Origin: Paucihalobacter sp036825875
GTDB taxonomy: Bacteria > Bacteroidota > Bacteroidia > Flavobacteriales > Flavobacteriaceae
Length of the DNA: 64,000 nt
Direction of reading: 5' to 3'
Assembly: GCF_036825875.1 (NCBI RefSeq)
Contig: NZ_DAISXK010000009.1
Location: 19,729-83,728, forward strand
Position numbers and translations under genes: made by a program. Shown here one piece after another: positions 27,374 through 35,897 of this stretch; the first letter of the stretch is position 1, and every line of letters starts with the position of its first letter. The notes beneath the pieces were generated by a model. It was not told the DNA's origin. It searched no databases and saw nothing but the letters and a program-made list of their open reading frames with translations.

Positions 27374-28282
27374 TTATTTAGTCATTTTATTTTCGATATA
27401 TTCGATAATATCTTCGGTTGAAGTCTTATAATGAAACCATTGAATACTTTCATCTTTTTTAAACCAAGTCATTTGACGCTTCGCGAATCGCCGACTGTTT
27501 TTTTTAATTTCAGAAATGGCAAAGTCTAAACTATATTCGCCTTCCAAATAAGCAAAAATCTCTTTATAGCCAACCGTATTTAAGGCATTTAAATGTTTGA
27601 AAGTGAACAAAGAAGTAGCTTCTTCAACTAAACCTGCCGCAACCATATCATCAACGCGTTGGTTGATGCGATTGTAAATTTCTTCCCTATCAGCCGTGAG
27701 TCCGATTTTTATTATATCAAAATCTCTTTTGGTGTTGGAAGTTTTTAAAAATGAAGAATAGGGTTTTCCTGTACCGATACAAATTTCTAAAGCGCGAATT
27801 ATACGATGCGGATTATCAATTGATATTTGATCAAATATAGTTTTATCAAGGATTTCAAGCTGTTTTTGCAAGCTTTCTAAACCTTGTTTTTCGAGCTTTT
27901 GATTTAATTCAACTCTTATATTAGGATCGATGTCAGGAAAATCGTCGAGGCCTTTTATCACAGCGTCTATGTATAATCCCGAACCGCCAACCATAATCAT
28001 TAAAGGATTTTTATTGAATTTTTCATTTAGTAAAGAAATGGCATCTCTTTCAAAAGCACCAACATTGTAGTTGTCATTGATGGATTTATGATGAATAAAA
28101 TGATGTTTTGCTGATGCTAACTCTCCTGGTGATGGCGCTGCAGTTCCAATAGACAATTCTTTAAAAAATTGCCTAGAATCTGCCGAAATAATTTCAGTAG
28201 TAAAATGCTGTGCAAGTTTGATGCTTAAGGCGGTTTTTCCTATGGCTGTTGGACCAAGAACACATATCAGGAACCTAGTCAT
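27374..28282 (-). CDS. miaA: tRNA dimethylallyltransferase MiaA
   Basis: This 302-residue enzyme adds a dimethylallyl group to A37 of tRNAs reading codons that start with U. The P-loop is GPTAIGKTAL (residues 9-18), with the substrate-binding EIISADSRQFFKELSIGTAAP, VGGSGLYIDAVIKGLDD, and the helical C-terminal part with NTVGYKEIFAYLEGE and NSRRFAKRQMTWFKK. It overlaps the ion-channel gene by 8 bases. Confidence 0.96.
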   Translation of the reverse strand: MTRFLICVLGPTAIGKTALSIKLAQHFTTEIISADSRQFFKELSIGTAAPSPGELASAKHHFIHHKSINDNYNVGAFERDAISLLNEKFNKNPLMIMVGGSGLYIDAVIKGLDDFPDIDPNIRVELNQKLEKQGLESLQKQLEILDKTIFDQISIDNPHRIIRALEICIGTGKPYSSFLKTSNTKRDFDIIKIGLTADREEIYNRINQRVDDMVAAGLVEEATSLFTFKHLNALNTVGYKEIFAYLEGEYSLDFAISEIKKNSRRFAKRQMTWFKKDESIQWFHYKTSTEDIIEYIENKMTK

Positions 28283-29108
28283 TACTTAACTTTTCACCAC
28301 ATTTTCTGCAATAATTTGAATCGGATATAATAATGTCGGTGCCACAAGATTTGCAAGCCTCACCATGATTTGGTGCTATGGATTTGTTTGAAGAAACGTA
28401 TTCCGCAGAAATAATACCTGTTGGAACCGCAATAATACCATAACCAATTATCATAATTAAGGTGGCCAGCATTTGTCCCAAAGCGGTTTGCGGCGTAATA
28501 TCTCCAAAACCTACCGTAGTTAAAGTTACGATACACCAGTATATACTTTGCGGAATACTTTTAAAGCCATTATCGGGTCCTTCAATTAAATACATGATGG
28601 TACCTAAGATGATAGATATAATAAATACAAAAAATATGAAAATAAATATTTTAGACCGACTTTGTTTAAGGGCACGTGTTAGATTATTAGCCTCTCCAAC
28701 AAATCTAATGAGTTTTAAAATTCTAAACACTCTTAGCAGGCGTAAGGCTCTAAAAACAGTTAAGAATTGAGATTCCATTATAAAAAGCGCAAGGTATTTT
28801 GGAATGGTAGATAATAAATCAACTATACCATAAAAGCTTAAAATATAATTTTTTGGTTTTGTGACACAAATAACACGGAGAATGTATTCAATGGTAAATA
28901 GTATAGTGATGATCCATTCTGAAATATTAAAAAAATCATGATATTGATTGTCAAAAGATTTCACACTTTCTAGCATCACAATAATGATACTGTAAACAAT
29001 GGCAATTAATAAAATAACATCAAACAATTTACCAGCTGGGGTATGTGTTCCGTAAATAACTTCATGAATTTTTGCTCTCCATCCGGGCCGTGCAGTTGTG
29101 CTACTCAT
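28275..29108 (-). CDS. Voltage-gated potassium channel with C-terminal zinc ribbon
   Basis: A 277-residue six-helix ion-transport protein. S1-S3 lie at about residues 28-110; S4 is clear from the regularly spaced arginines Arg120, Arg123, Arg126 and Arg129 (FRALRLLRVFRILKLIRF). The pore loop has the K+ filter TVGFGD (about 198-203), followed by S6. The C-terminal tail carries CKSCG and CRKCG (Cys252, Cys255, Cys267, Cys270), a likely zinc ribbon in place of the usual regulatory domain. It overlaps miaA by 8 bases. Confidence 0.92.
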   Translation of the reverse strand: MSSTTARPGWRAKIHEVIYGTHTPAGKLFDVILLIAIVYSIIIVMLESVKSFDNQYHDFFNISEWIITILFTIEYILRVICVTKPKNYILSFYGIVDLLSTIPKYLALFIMESQFLTVFRALRLLRVFRILKLIRFVGEANNLTRALKQSRSKIFIFIFFVFIISIILGTIMYLIEGPDNGFKSIPQSIYWCIVTLTTVGFGDITPQTALGQMLATLIMIIGYGIIAVPTGIISAEYVSSNKSIAPNHGEACKSCGTDIIISDSNYCRKCGEKLSND

Positions 29109-29174
29109 ACTTTAAATGAATAATTACTTATGTAAATATAAACAATGATAGATTAACCTTGCCTGAAAGCTAAT

Positions 29175-31127
29175 TTATTTCTTTCGAAGTAATATAAAAC
29201 TGTTATCACTAATATTTAAAATTTCACTCATATATTCTTTCAAATATGGATAATATTCAGAAGGATATAAGGCGTCACTAAAATTAAATTTGTAATAGAT
29301 AGAAATTTGTTCTTCTGTCGCATCTAATTTAAAAATCAAGGAACCTTTACCATCGGGCAGTGAGATATTTTTATCCTTTGGAAGCTCTTCTACCTGATAT
29401 AGATCATTAAGATTTAATCTTATATTAAATAAGAATGCCGATTTATACCCAAAATCGATTGGATACGAACGGTTTTGTAGTTTAAATGGGTTGCTGGATA
29501 TAAACTTAAAAAAAATGGGATTAAGATATATTTTATCACCAATTGCATCAAGCTCCCACTCAATTTCTACATCTTCTTTAAACATAAATGAATTTTTATC
29601 TGAGTCTATAACATGATGATTTTTAAAGTTAAAATTATCAAGTTTATTATCTAAATTTTCCACGTATTGTGTAGGATTATTATAATACGATTTTTTAACA
29701 GATAGCGCATTGTATCCAGTACTAGTAGTATTTAGTTTTCCAACCATAGTTTTCTCATCAACAAATTCTAATTCTGCTTTATACTGCGTAGTGGTTGTTT
29801 TACTCGGTTCTATATCTATCCAATAACTACCATGCTTAAAATCTAACGCACGTCCATATTGATTTAAACACTTAAATGGCAATTGGCCAAAAGCTAAAAA
29901 AGGGTCGGTTGCATCTAAAAGATAAGATTTGCCATTAATTTTAAGTAGCACAATTAAATAATTGAAATCAGTTATAACAGGGTGAATTTTTGTTGGAAAG
30001 CCGTTGTCACGAGTAGAGGTTAATACGGGATAAGCTTCTAAATCATTACTAATTAATATGTTGTGGAGCAGCATATTGATTTCGGTAGCCGTGCCTGATT
30101 TTTCAGAAATTAAATTTTTCATTGATTCTTCGTAATTCCTGTTTTTATTATTCCAGGTGTAATTATCTTGAATGTAGATTAAAATTTGTTCAGCTTTCTC
30201 AATTGGACTTGTAATATTTGAAATACTTTCTGGAAGCATCTTTACGTAGGATGAAGCGGCCTTTAATTGTCCTCCTAAATTAGGAGATGATCTAAATTCT
30301 TTATCCGCTGTGTCCCAAGTTTTAGCAAAATTTTTCACACCACCAGTAAAGTCTCTCATGGTTTTTAACTCGTATTCAATTCGGGATCGATAATTGTCAA
30401 CGGTTGTCATATAATCTTCTGAAATAAAAGCTGGTATGTCTCGCATTATAAATCGGGAAGTAGCACAATCGGCAGATGCACCTCTTCCAGTTTCTAAACA
30501 ACGATATTCCAAATCTTGTTCATGAGATTCAAGCTTTAGACTTCCAACCAATTTAATGTGATAGTCATAATTGCCTGGTATACTCGTGTTATATTCGCTG
30601 TAAAGCTTGGGTATATTTTCTTGAAAACTCCATGGATAATATTTTGTTATATAGGGAGATGTTTTTAAATAACTGTAAACAATTACAGAACCTTGTTTTA
30701 CATTTGGCAACAAAATTTTTGTAATGTTATAACGTTCATTATATTTTTCTGTAAATATTTGATTATTAAGTAAAGGCGTATTTTCAATATTGCCATTTAC
30801 TAAATTGTAGGTAGCGCCATTAATATTTGAAATTTCTTCCTTATTGCCATCAACATAAAGGGGTATTTGTATATTGGCTCTATTTAATCCTTCCTTGGTT
30901 AAAATTTTCAGTTTTACCTTAATTTCAGTTTTTAGCCTGAACGATTCTTTGTCTACGTAGCTCTTCCCATATTCATATAAAACCAATGCATTAGCAAGGG
31001 AATCTTTGTCGTAGGTGTTAATTTTTAGATCAGCTATGCTTACTAATAAGCTATTGGAGTTAAATGTATTTTGACTAAAGACAGTCATTTTTAATATTAA
31101 AAATGACACTGCTAAAATATATTTCAT
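29175..31127 (-). CDS. DUF3857/transglutaminase-like exported protein, apparently catalytically dead
   Basis: A 650-residue exported protein (signal peptide about residues 1-18). Residues about 50-240 fit DUF3857 and 305-410 a transglutaminase-like fold, followed by a DUF3858-like beta domain. At the position of the catalytic cysteine I see GTATEIN (about 345-351), and at the expected histidine FNYLIV (Tyr390); only the aspartate in LLDATDP (Asp405) is present. So it probably keeps the fold for binding, not catalysis. Its substrate is unknown. A single gene, about 30 bases after the exonuclease stop. Confidence 0.82.
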   Translation of the reverse strand: MKYILAVSFLILKMTVFSQNTFNSNSLLVSIADLKINTYDKDSLANALVLYEYGKSYVDKESFRLKTEIKVKLKILTKEGLNRANIQIPLYVDGNKEEISNINGATYNLVNGNIENTPLLNNQIFTEKYNERYNITKILLPNVKQGSVIVYSYLKTSPYITKYYPWSFQENIPKLYSEYNTSIPGNYDYHIKLVGSLKLESHEQDLEYRCLETGRGASADCATSRFIMRDIPAFISEDYMTTVDNYRSRIEYELKTMRDFTGGVKNFAKTWDTADKEFRSSPNLGGQLKAASSYVKMLPESISNITSPIEKAEQILIYIQDNYTWNNKNRNYEESMKNLISEKSGTATEINMLLHNILISNDLEAYPVLTSTRDNGFPTKIHPVITDFNYLIVLLKINGKSYLLDATDPFLAFGQLPFKCLNQYGRALDFKHGSYWIDIEPSKTTTTQYKAELEFVDEKTMVGKLNTTSTGYNALSVKKSYYNNPTQYVENLDNKLDNFNFKNHHVIDSDKNSFMFKEDVEIEWELDAIGDKIYLNPIFFKFISSNPFKLQNRSYPIDFGYKSAFLFNIRLNLNDLYQVEELPKDKNISLPDGKGSLIFKLDATEEQISIYYKFNFSDALYPSEYYPYLKEYMSEILNISDNSFILLRKK

Positions 31128-31158
31128 GTAGATATAATTATATTTTTCTTAAAAGTTA

Positions 31159-32523
31159 CTAATCAAATGTTTTAATTTTTAGGTGTTTTTTTTGTCGCAT
31201 ATAGCTTTGAATAATGTGCTGCGTATCCCTATTGTTTAGCATAGGAGTTATTATGGTTTCTAGTACCTCTAATTTATTGATTTGATAATTCAAGTTGATA
31301 TAGCCAATGCCTTTATAAACACCATTTTTAATCAAAATAACACTTCTTTCATCAAAAGTTCTACCACGGTCAATTATGGCCATATTTTGTAAATTATAAC
31401 TATAGCGCGCTATCATATCCTTAACTCTTTGATTGTAAATTTCTGAAGCTTCAATGTTTAAACATGCACCATGACATAATTTTACATCATAATTAAAACA
31501 ACCGTTTGTTGTGTTAGAAAGTCCTGTGAGTTTTAAACACAATTCATATTGCTCCACAATCCTATTCATAAATTGTTTGGAACTGTAATAATTGGCAAAC
31601 GTAGTGATGGGTTGTTCTTTTTTATTGACGTTATTTATTTTAAGTTCAATGTAGCCGTGTTCGTTTACGCTAGAATAAATACCATGCGAAAAAACTGCAC
31701 GCTTTAAAGCGTGATTTAAAATTGGTTTGTTGCGTTTTATTTCTTCACTTTCTTTTAATAGTGCAATGAGTTCGCTACCCGTTAATTCGTAGGTTACTTT
31801 AGCAACTTGTAATTGTATTTTTTTAGATTTTGAATTGGTGCCTGTAAAGTGCTGGTTGATGCGTTTTTTTATATTACTACTTTTTCCTATATAAATGATA
31901 TCGCCATCGCTATTATGAATGTAATAAACACCAATTTCCGAAGGCAAATCTTCAATAATGTATTTTAGATTGGAAGGTAATTTTTCTTTTTGATCTGTTT
32001 TTATACTACTTTGAACAATGGATTTATAAGAGTCTTTGTTCAACAAAATTTTAAACAGTTGAACAGTTGCTAGAGCGTCACCGTTAGCGCGATGTCGGTC
32101 GCTCATGGGTATTCCAAGGGCACGCGCAAGTTTGCCAAGGCTGTATGATTCTTGATCAGGAATTAGTTGTTGAGATAATGAAACAGTGCACAAGGCTTTA
32201 CGTTTAAAATCGAAGCCTAACCGATTAAATTCGGTTTTTAGAATTCTATAATCGAATTCGGCGTTATGAGCCACGATAATACAGTCTTCGGTAATTTCAA
32301 CAATGCGCTTGGCAACTTCATAAAACTTAGGAGCACTTCTTAACATGGCAGTATTGATGCCAGTAAGATTCACTACAAATGGCTGAATTTCTCTTTCGGG
32401 ATTAACAAGGCTAATAAACTGGTCTACAACTTTGTGCCCGTCGAATTTATAAATGGCTATTTCTGTGATGCCTTCTTCGTTGTACTTGCCTCCAGTAGTT
32501 TCTATGTCTAAAATTGCGTAGAT
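31159..32523 (-). CDS. DEDDh exonuclease/GIY-YIG nuclease fusion with non-canonical start
   Basis: About 454 residues: a DnaQ-like 3'-5' exonuclease (motif I ILDIETTGG, then AHNAEFDYRIL and HRANGDALAT) fused to a GIY-YIG domain (GVYYIHNSDGDIIYIGKSSNIKKRINQHF) and a UvrC-like cysteine segment (CFNYDVKLCHGACLN). Together they suggest DNA repair, as in UvrC/Cho-type proteins. The essential motif I lies upstream of the first canonical start, a GTG at 32373. In frame, 32374-32559 is open but holds no ATG, GTG or TTG. The position homologs use for Met is ATC at 32523, which I used tentatively. A promoter at 32566-32573 precedes it. A base error is also possible. Confidence 0.8.
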   Translation of the reverse strand: MYAILDIETTGGKYNEEGITEIAIYKFDGHKVVDQFISLVNPEREIQPFVVNLTGINTAMLRSAPKFYEVAKRIVEITEDCIIVAHNAEFDYRILKTEFNRLGFDFKRKALCTVSLSQQLIPDQESYSLGKLARALGIPMSDRHRANGDALATVQLFKILLNKDSYKSIVQSSIKTDQKEKLPSNLKYIIEDLPSEIGVYYIHNSDGDIIYIGKSSNIKKRINQHFTGTNSKSKKIQLQVAKVTYELTGSELIALLKESEEIKRNKPILNHALKRAVFSHGIYSSVNEHGYIELKINNVNKKEQPITTFANYYSSKQFMNRIVEQYELCLKLTGLSNTTNGCFNYDVKLCHGACLNIEASEIYNQRVKDMIARYSYNLQNMAIIDRGRTFDERSVILIKNGVYKGIGYINLNYQINKLEVLETIITPMLNNRDTQHIIQSYMRQKKHLKIKTFD

Positions 32524-32565
32524 GTTGGAATGATTTAGTTGAAAATTTTCACGTTTGATTTAGCT

Positions 32566-32573
32566 CAAATTTA
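32566..32573 (-). promoter_or_regulatory. Promoter -7 element for exonuclease/GIY-YIG gene
   Basis: TAAATTTG on the minus strand matches TAnnTTTG, with TTTC 18 bases upstream as a possible -33. Transcription should begin near 32560, just at the beginning of the open frame. Confidence 0.6.
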
Positions 32574-32607
32574 CAACTAATAACTTATTGTGAAAATTAT
32601 AATTGCT

Positions 32608-33291
32608 TCATTTTTTAAGGTCGCTTTCAACAATCCCATCGCGTAATCTGATTATCCTGTGTGCATGTTTTGCAACGTCTTCTTCATGCGTCACTAAAAT
32701 AACGGTATTTCCAGCGTGATGTATGTCGTCAAACAACTGCATAATTTCTAAAGATGTTTTAGAGTCTAAGTTTCCAGTAGGTTCATCGGCTAAAATAATT
32801 GATGGATTGTTAACCAAAGCTCTGCCAACAGCAACTCTTTGTCGTTGTCCACCTGACAGTTGGTTGGGTTTGTGATCCATTCTGTCGGCAAGTCCAACAT
32901 CGGTCAACACTTTACTGGCACGTTCGTTACGTTCGGCTTTTGTTTTACCAGCATAAATCATGGGAAGTGCCACATTATCTAAAGCTGTAGTTCGGGGTAA
33001 TAAATTAAAAGTTTGAAATACAAAGCCTATTTCTTGATTTCTAATATCAGCTAATTCATCGTCGGTCATCTTACTTACGTCCTGACCATTTAATATATAG
33101 GAACCATCGGTAGGAGTATCTAAACATCCTAAAATATTCATTAATGTAGATTTTCCAGAGCCTGACGGACCCATGATAGCAACGTATTCACCACGATCAA
33201 TGTCTAAATCTATACCTTTTAAAACGTGCACCGTTTCTTGTCCTAAAGGAAAATCTCTAATTATATTCCTAATTTCAATAACCTTATCCAT
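32608..33291 (-). CDS. ABC transporter ATP-binding protein, MacB/LolD type
   Basis: A 227-residue ATPase. Walker A GPSGSGKST is at residues 41-49, Q-loop in GFVFQTFNLLP, signature LSGGQRQRVAVGRAL, Walker B IILADEPTGNLD and H-loop VTHEEDVAKHA. The sequence type (EIRNIIRDFPLGQETVHVLKGIDLDI) belongs to MacB/LolD-like exporters, which act on lipoproteins, peptides or cell-division peptidoglycan control. No permease gene is adjacent, so the partner must be elsewhere. Apparently a single-gene unit. Confidence 0.93.
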   Translation of the reverse strand: MDKVIEIRNIIRDFPLGQETVHVLKGIDLDIDRGEYVAIMGPSGSGKSTLMNILGCLDTPTDGSYILNGQDVSKMTDDELADIRNQEIGFVFQTFNLLPRTTALDNVALPMIYAGKTKAERNERASKVLTDVGLADRMDHKPNQLSGGQRQRVAVGRALVNNPSIILADEPTGNLDSKTSLEIMQLFDDIHHAGNTVILVTHEEDVAKHAHRIIRLRDGIVESDLKK

Positions 33292-33354
33292 TGTTATTTT
33301 TATGATGTTTAAAACCTTTAATACCTATTGTAAGACGTAAAACCATAACGCATG

Positions 33355-34125
33355 TTACAATCTTATAACGAAATCTTCCTTTGTTTGCTCTTTTCTGAAG
33401 AAAACAATACCGTATTGAAACGTATCAATACTGACGGTAACTTTTGGGTGCGATTTTATGTGGTTCCAAGCCTTGGTCATGCCTTCAGACCAATAAATAT
33501 CGTCAAATATAAATATAGAATTGTTATGAGCCTTTGGAAGTAGTTGTTCGAAATATTTAATGGTTGCCAATTCATCGTGATGACCATCAAAAAAAACAAA
33601 ATCCCAATGCATAGTAGCCATATTTAAGAGTGCCGGCTTAAAATTATCATTAATAATAGTCACATTATCAATAGTTTGCTTTTTTAATTGCTGAATGATG
33701 AAATCTGCAATTTTCGAGCAACCTTCAATACTTGTGATGTTTGAATTTTCGTTTCCCAATGCCAAGGCGGTTGTACCAATTCCAACAGAAGTTCCCAACT
33801 CTAACACGTTTATTGGTTGGAAATACAGAGCCAATCGAAACAATAGTTTGGCATGTTTAAATTTAGTGCCAGATGTTTTGGTAATATCTGAGACACTTCG
33901 GGATAAACTTTTAAAAGTTTTTGAACCAATGCCAAAATCTGTAATTTCAAGAATTAATTTATTTTTTAGAAGAGAATTTCTATAATTTTTTAAAATTTCA
34001 TATTCTGAATATTTTTTTGAATCATAAAAGCATTTGGTTATCAAATCATAAACGAATGGCGAATGCACACCATGTTGGTTTTTTGATTTGAGGAGAAAAT
34101 TTAAATAAGATTTTGCCGTATGCAT
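33355..34125 (-). CDS. Class I SAM-dependent methyltransferase (O-methyltransferase-like)
   Basis: About 256 residues from the ATG at 34125. The N-terminal segment has HGVHSPFVYDLITKCFYD. SAM-binding motif I is VLELGTSVGIGTTALAL; the second-strand acidic residue is in ITSIEG; DFVFFDGHHDE and FIFDDIYWSEGM follow. The order resembles catechol-type O-methyltransferases; substrate unknown. The frame extends to a TTG at 34143, but that codon lies inside the promoter motif, so the ATG is preferred. Confidence 0.82.
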   Translation of the reverse strand: MHTAKSYLNFLLKSKNQHGVHSPFVYDLITKCFYDSKKYSEYEILKNYRNSLLKNKLILEITDFGIGSKTFKSLSRSVSDITKTSGTKFKHAKLLFRLALYFQPINVLELGTSVGIGTTALALGNENSNITSIEGCSKIADFIIQQLKKQTIDNVTIINDNFKPALLNMATMHWDFVFFDGHHDELATIKYFEQLLPKAHNNSIFIFDDIYWSEGMTKAWNHIKSHPKVTVSIDTFQYGIVFFRKEQTKEDFVIRL

Positions 34126-34140
34126 TTGTTGATATTGCTG

Positions 34141-34148
34141 CAAAAATA
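34141..34148 (-). promoter_or_regulatory. Promoter -7 element for methyltransferase gene
   Basis: TATTTTTG on the minus strand, 15 bases upstream of the ATG at 34125, matches TAnnTTTG and excludes the TTG at 34143 as start. Confidence 0.6.
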
Positions 34149-34225
34149 AAGCTTTGAATTCATGTTAAATTGAAATTTTTAAAAATAAAAAATTAGATTA
34201 GTGACAGCTAGCTTGATGATTTTTT

Positions 34226-34233
34226 TAAATTTG
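34226..34233 (+). promoter_or_regulatory. Promoter -7 element for the 34254 gene
   Basis: TAAATTTG matches TAnnTTTG and ends 20 bases before the ATG at 34254. Confidence 0.6.
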
Positions 34234-34253
34234 CTTAACTAAACCAACGAGCA

Positions 34254-34481
34254 ATGACGCTTCCTAAATTTATTTTGGGTGACAATACCGACTTTCCTGA
34301 AGCTATTTATATAATTCATACCGAGTTTCCACGATTTATTATTAATCTTGAAAATGATGAGGTAGAATGGTTTGAAGATTTTGATCAGGAAGACCAAGCG
34401 GAATTAGAACTAGAAATAGAAAATCTTATTACCCAAGCAAGTGCTTTTTACGATAGGGAAGTAGAACGATACAACGATTAA
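34254..34481 (+). CDS. Small acidic conserved-type protein of unknown function
   Basis: A 75-residue protein with no signal or membrane segment. It is strongly acidic: WFEDFDQEDQAELELEIENL occupies the middle, and the C-terminus is a predicted helix (ASAFYDREVERYND). It has its own promoter and its stop shares a base with the PAP2 ATG (TAATG), so it is likely a real, co-expressed gene. I do not recognise a named family; similar small proteins appear in flavobacteria. Confidence 0.75.
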   Translation: MTLPKFILGDNTDFPEAIYIIHTEFPRFIINLENDEVEWFEDFDQEDQAELELEIENLITQASAFYDREVERYND

Positions 34482-35062
34482 TGCTAGAAAAACTTTTACA
34501 ATACGATACCGAGTTATTTTTGTATTTAAACAAATTAGGAAGTCCAACTTGGGATAGACTTTGGCTCATAATTACTGCCGAATTTACATTTGTACCGCTT
34601 TATTTGGTGTTATTGTATTTAATATATAAAAGTTATGGATTTAAACCAATGCTTATTTTTGTGCTCACCATCGCATTGATGATCACCTTTACAGATCAAA
34701 TCACAAATTTATTCAAACATACTTTTCAACGTCCGAGACCATGTAGACTAGATGAATTAGTCAACGAAGGTATGCGCTATATAGCAGCACGTTGCGGTCG
34801 ATATGGGTTTTTCTCCGGACACGCTTCAAATTCGATGGCAGCGGCAGTTTTTGGGGGATTGGTATTGAGAAAACACTACAAAAACTTGATATTTATTTTA
34901 TTATTTTGGAGTTTTTTCGTGGCTTACAGCCGTATTTACGTTGGGGTCCATTATCCTATAGATTTATTTTGCGGAATGATATTTGGTGCTTTAGCTGGTT
35001 TTGGTTTTTATAAACTAGGATTATATTTTCTCCGAAGGTTTGAAAAGCACAACGTCAGTTGA
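34481..35062 (+). CDS. PAP2-family membrane phosphatase
   Basis: A 193-residue membrane phosphatase with about five helices. The three catalytic motifs are present: KHTFQRPRP (C1, about residues 85-93), FSGHASNSMAA (C2, about 110-120) and SRIYVGVHYPID (C3, about 150-161), so it should act at the outer face of the inner membrane on a lipid phosphate such as undecaprenyl diphosphate or phosphatidate phosphate. Its 3' end overlaps the convergent glycosyltransferase gene by 8 bases. Confidence 0.92.
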   Translation: MLEKLLQYDTELFLYLNKLGSPTWDRLWLIITAEFTFVPLYLVLLYLIYKSYGFKPMLIFVLTIALMITFTDQITNLFKHTFQRPRPCRLDELVNEGMRYIAARCGRYGFFSGHASNSMAAAVFGGLVLRKHYKNLIFILLFWSFFVAYSRIYVGVHYPIDLFCGMIFGALAGFGFYKLGLYFLRRFEKHNVS

Positions 35063-35792
35063 ATAGCTTATTTTCAAAATCGCTTCGATTTGTAACGGTA
35101 TATCTAATATAATTTCTTTTTATCCATAGGAAAGCAAAACAAGCCACAAGAGGATTGAAAAGTCTATTGATTAAACCGTATTTCGATTTTCCAGTGATCC
35201 GCTTAAAATGAGATACAGGCACTTCAAAAACCTTACCGCCTTGCAATAAAATCATTGCGGGCAAAAATCTGTGAAGTCCTATAAACATTGGAATGCGTTT
35301 GGCATAATCTGTATGAATGATTTTTAAAGGACAACCCGAATCGTGCATGCCATCATTAGTGAAAATATGCCGAATAGCATTGGCTATTTTTGAAATATGA
35401 TTTTTGACGAAGGAATCTTTCCTATTTCGTCTAAATCCATTAACTAATTGATAATTATCAATATAATCCAGTAAAATATTGAAATCCATCGGAGATGTTT
35501 GTAAATCGGCATCTATATAGCCGATTAAAGGTGTATTTACGTTATCTATTCCAGCTTTAAGAGCTGTACTCAAACCTCTATTCTTGTCTAAGGTTAAAAA
35601 TTGAAAATCTTGATTTCTCTGGCAAATTTTTTCTATCAAATTTTGGCTATTGTCTTTTGAGCCATCATTTACAAGCATAACTTTAGATGATACTTTACTT
35701 ACTTTTAGGAATTCAATAAATTCTTGCTCAACTCTTAAAAGGTTGCCTTCTTCATTAAATACAGGAATGATAATAGTTAACTGATAAGACAT
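35055..35792 (-). CDS. Glycosyltransferase family 2, polyprenyl-phosphate sugar transferase type
   Basis: A 245-residue GT-A enzyme. It begins LTIIIPVFNEEGNL, with LVNDGSKDNS, the DADLQ motif in GYIDADLQTSP, and QLVNGFRRNRKDSF typical of the dolichyl-phosphate-mannose synthase/GtrB group. It lacks the C-terminal membrane helices of GtrB, though a hydrophobic stretch (FNPLVACFAFLW) is near the end. It probably charges a lipid carrier with a sugar. Near-consensus TACTTTTA upstream is a weak promoter candidate. Convergent with the PAP2 gene. Confidence 0.88.
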   Translation of the reverse strand: MSYQLTIIIPVFNEEGNLLRVEQEFIEFLKVSKVSSKVMLVNDGSKDNSQNLIEKICQRNQDFQFLTLDKNRGLSTALKAGIDNVNTPLIGYIDADLQTSPMDFNILLDYIDNYQLVNGFRRNRKDSFVKNHISKIANAIRHIFTNDGMHDSGCPLKIIHTDYAKRIPMFIGLHRFLPAMILLQGGKVFEVPVSHFKRITGKSKYGLINRLFNPLVACFAFLWIKRNYIRYTVTNRSDFENKLFN

Positions 35793-35897
35793 TTTAAATT
35801 TATTTTCCGTTGTAAAAGTAAATAATTAAAAAATAAGAATATAGCATCAGAGTTTAAACAAAAAATGATGTAATTTGCATTATAAATGATTGTAAAA

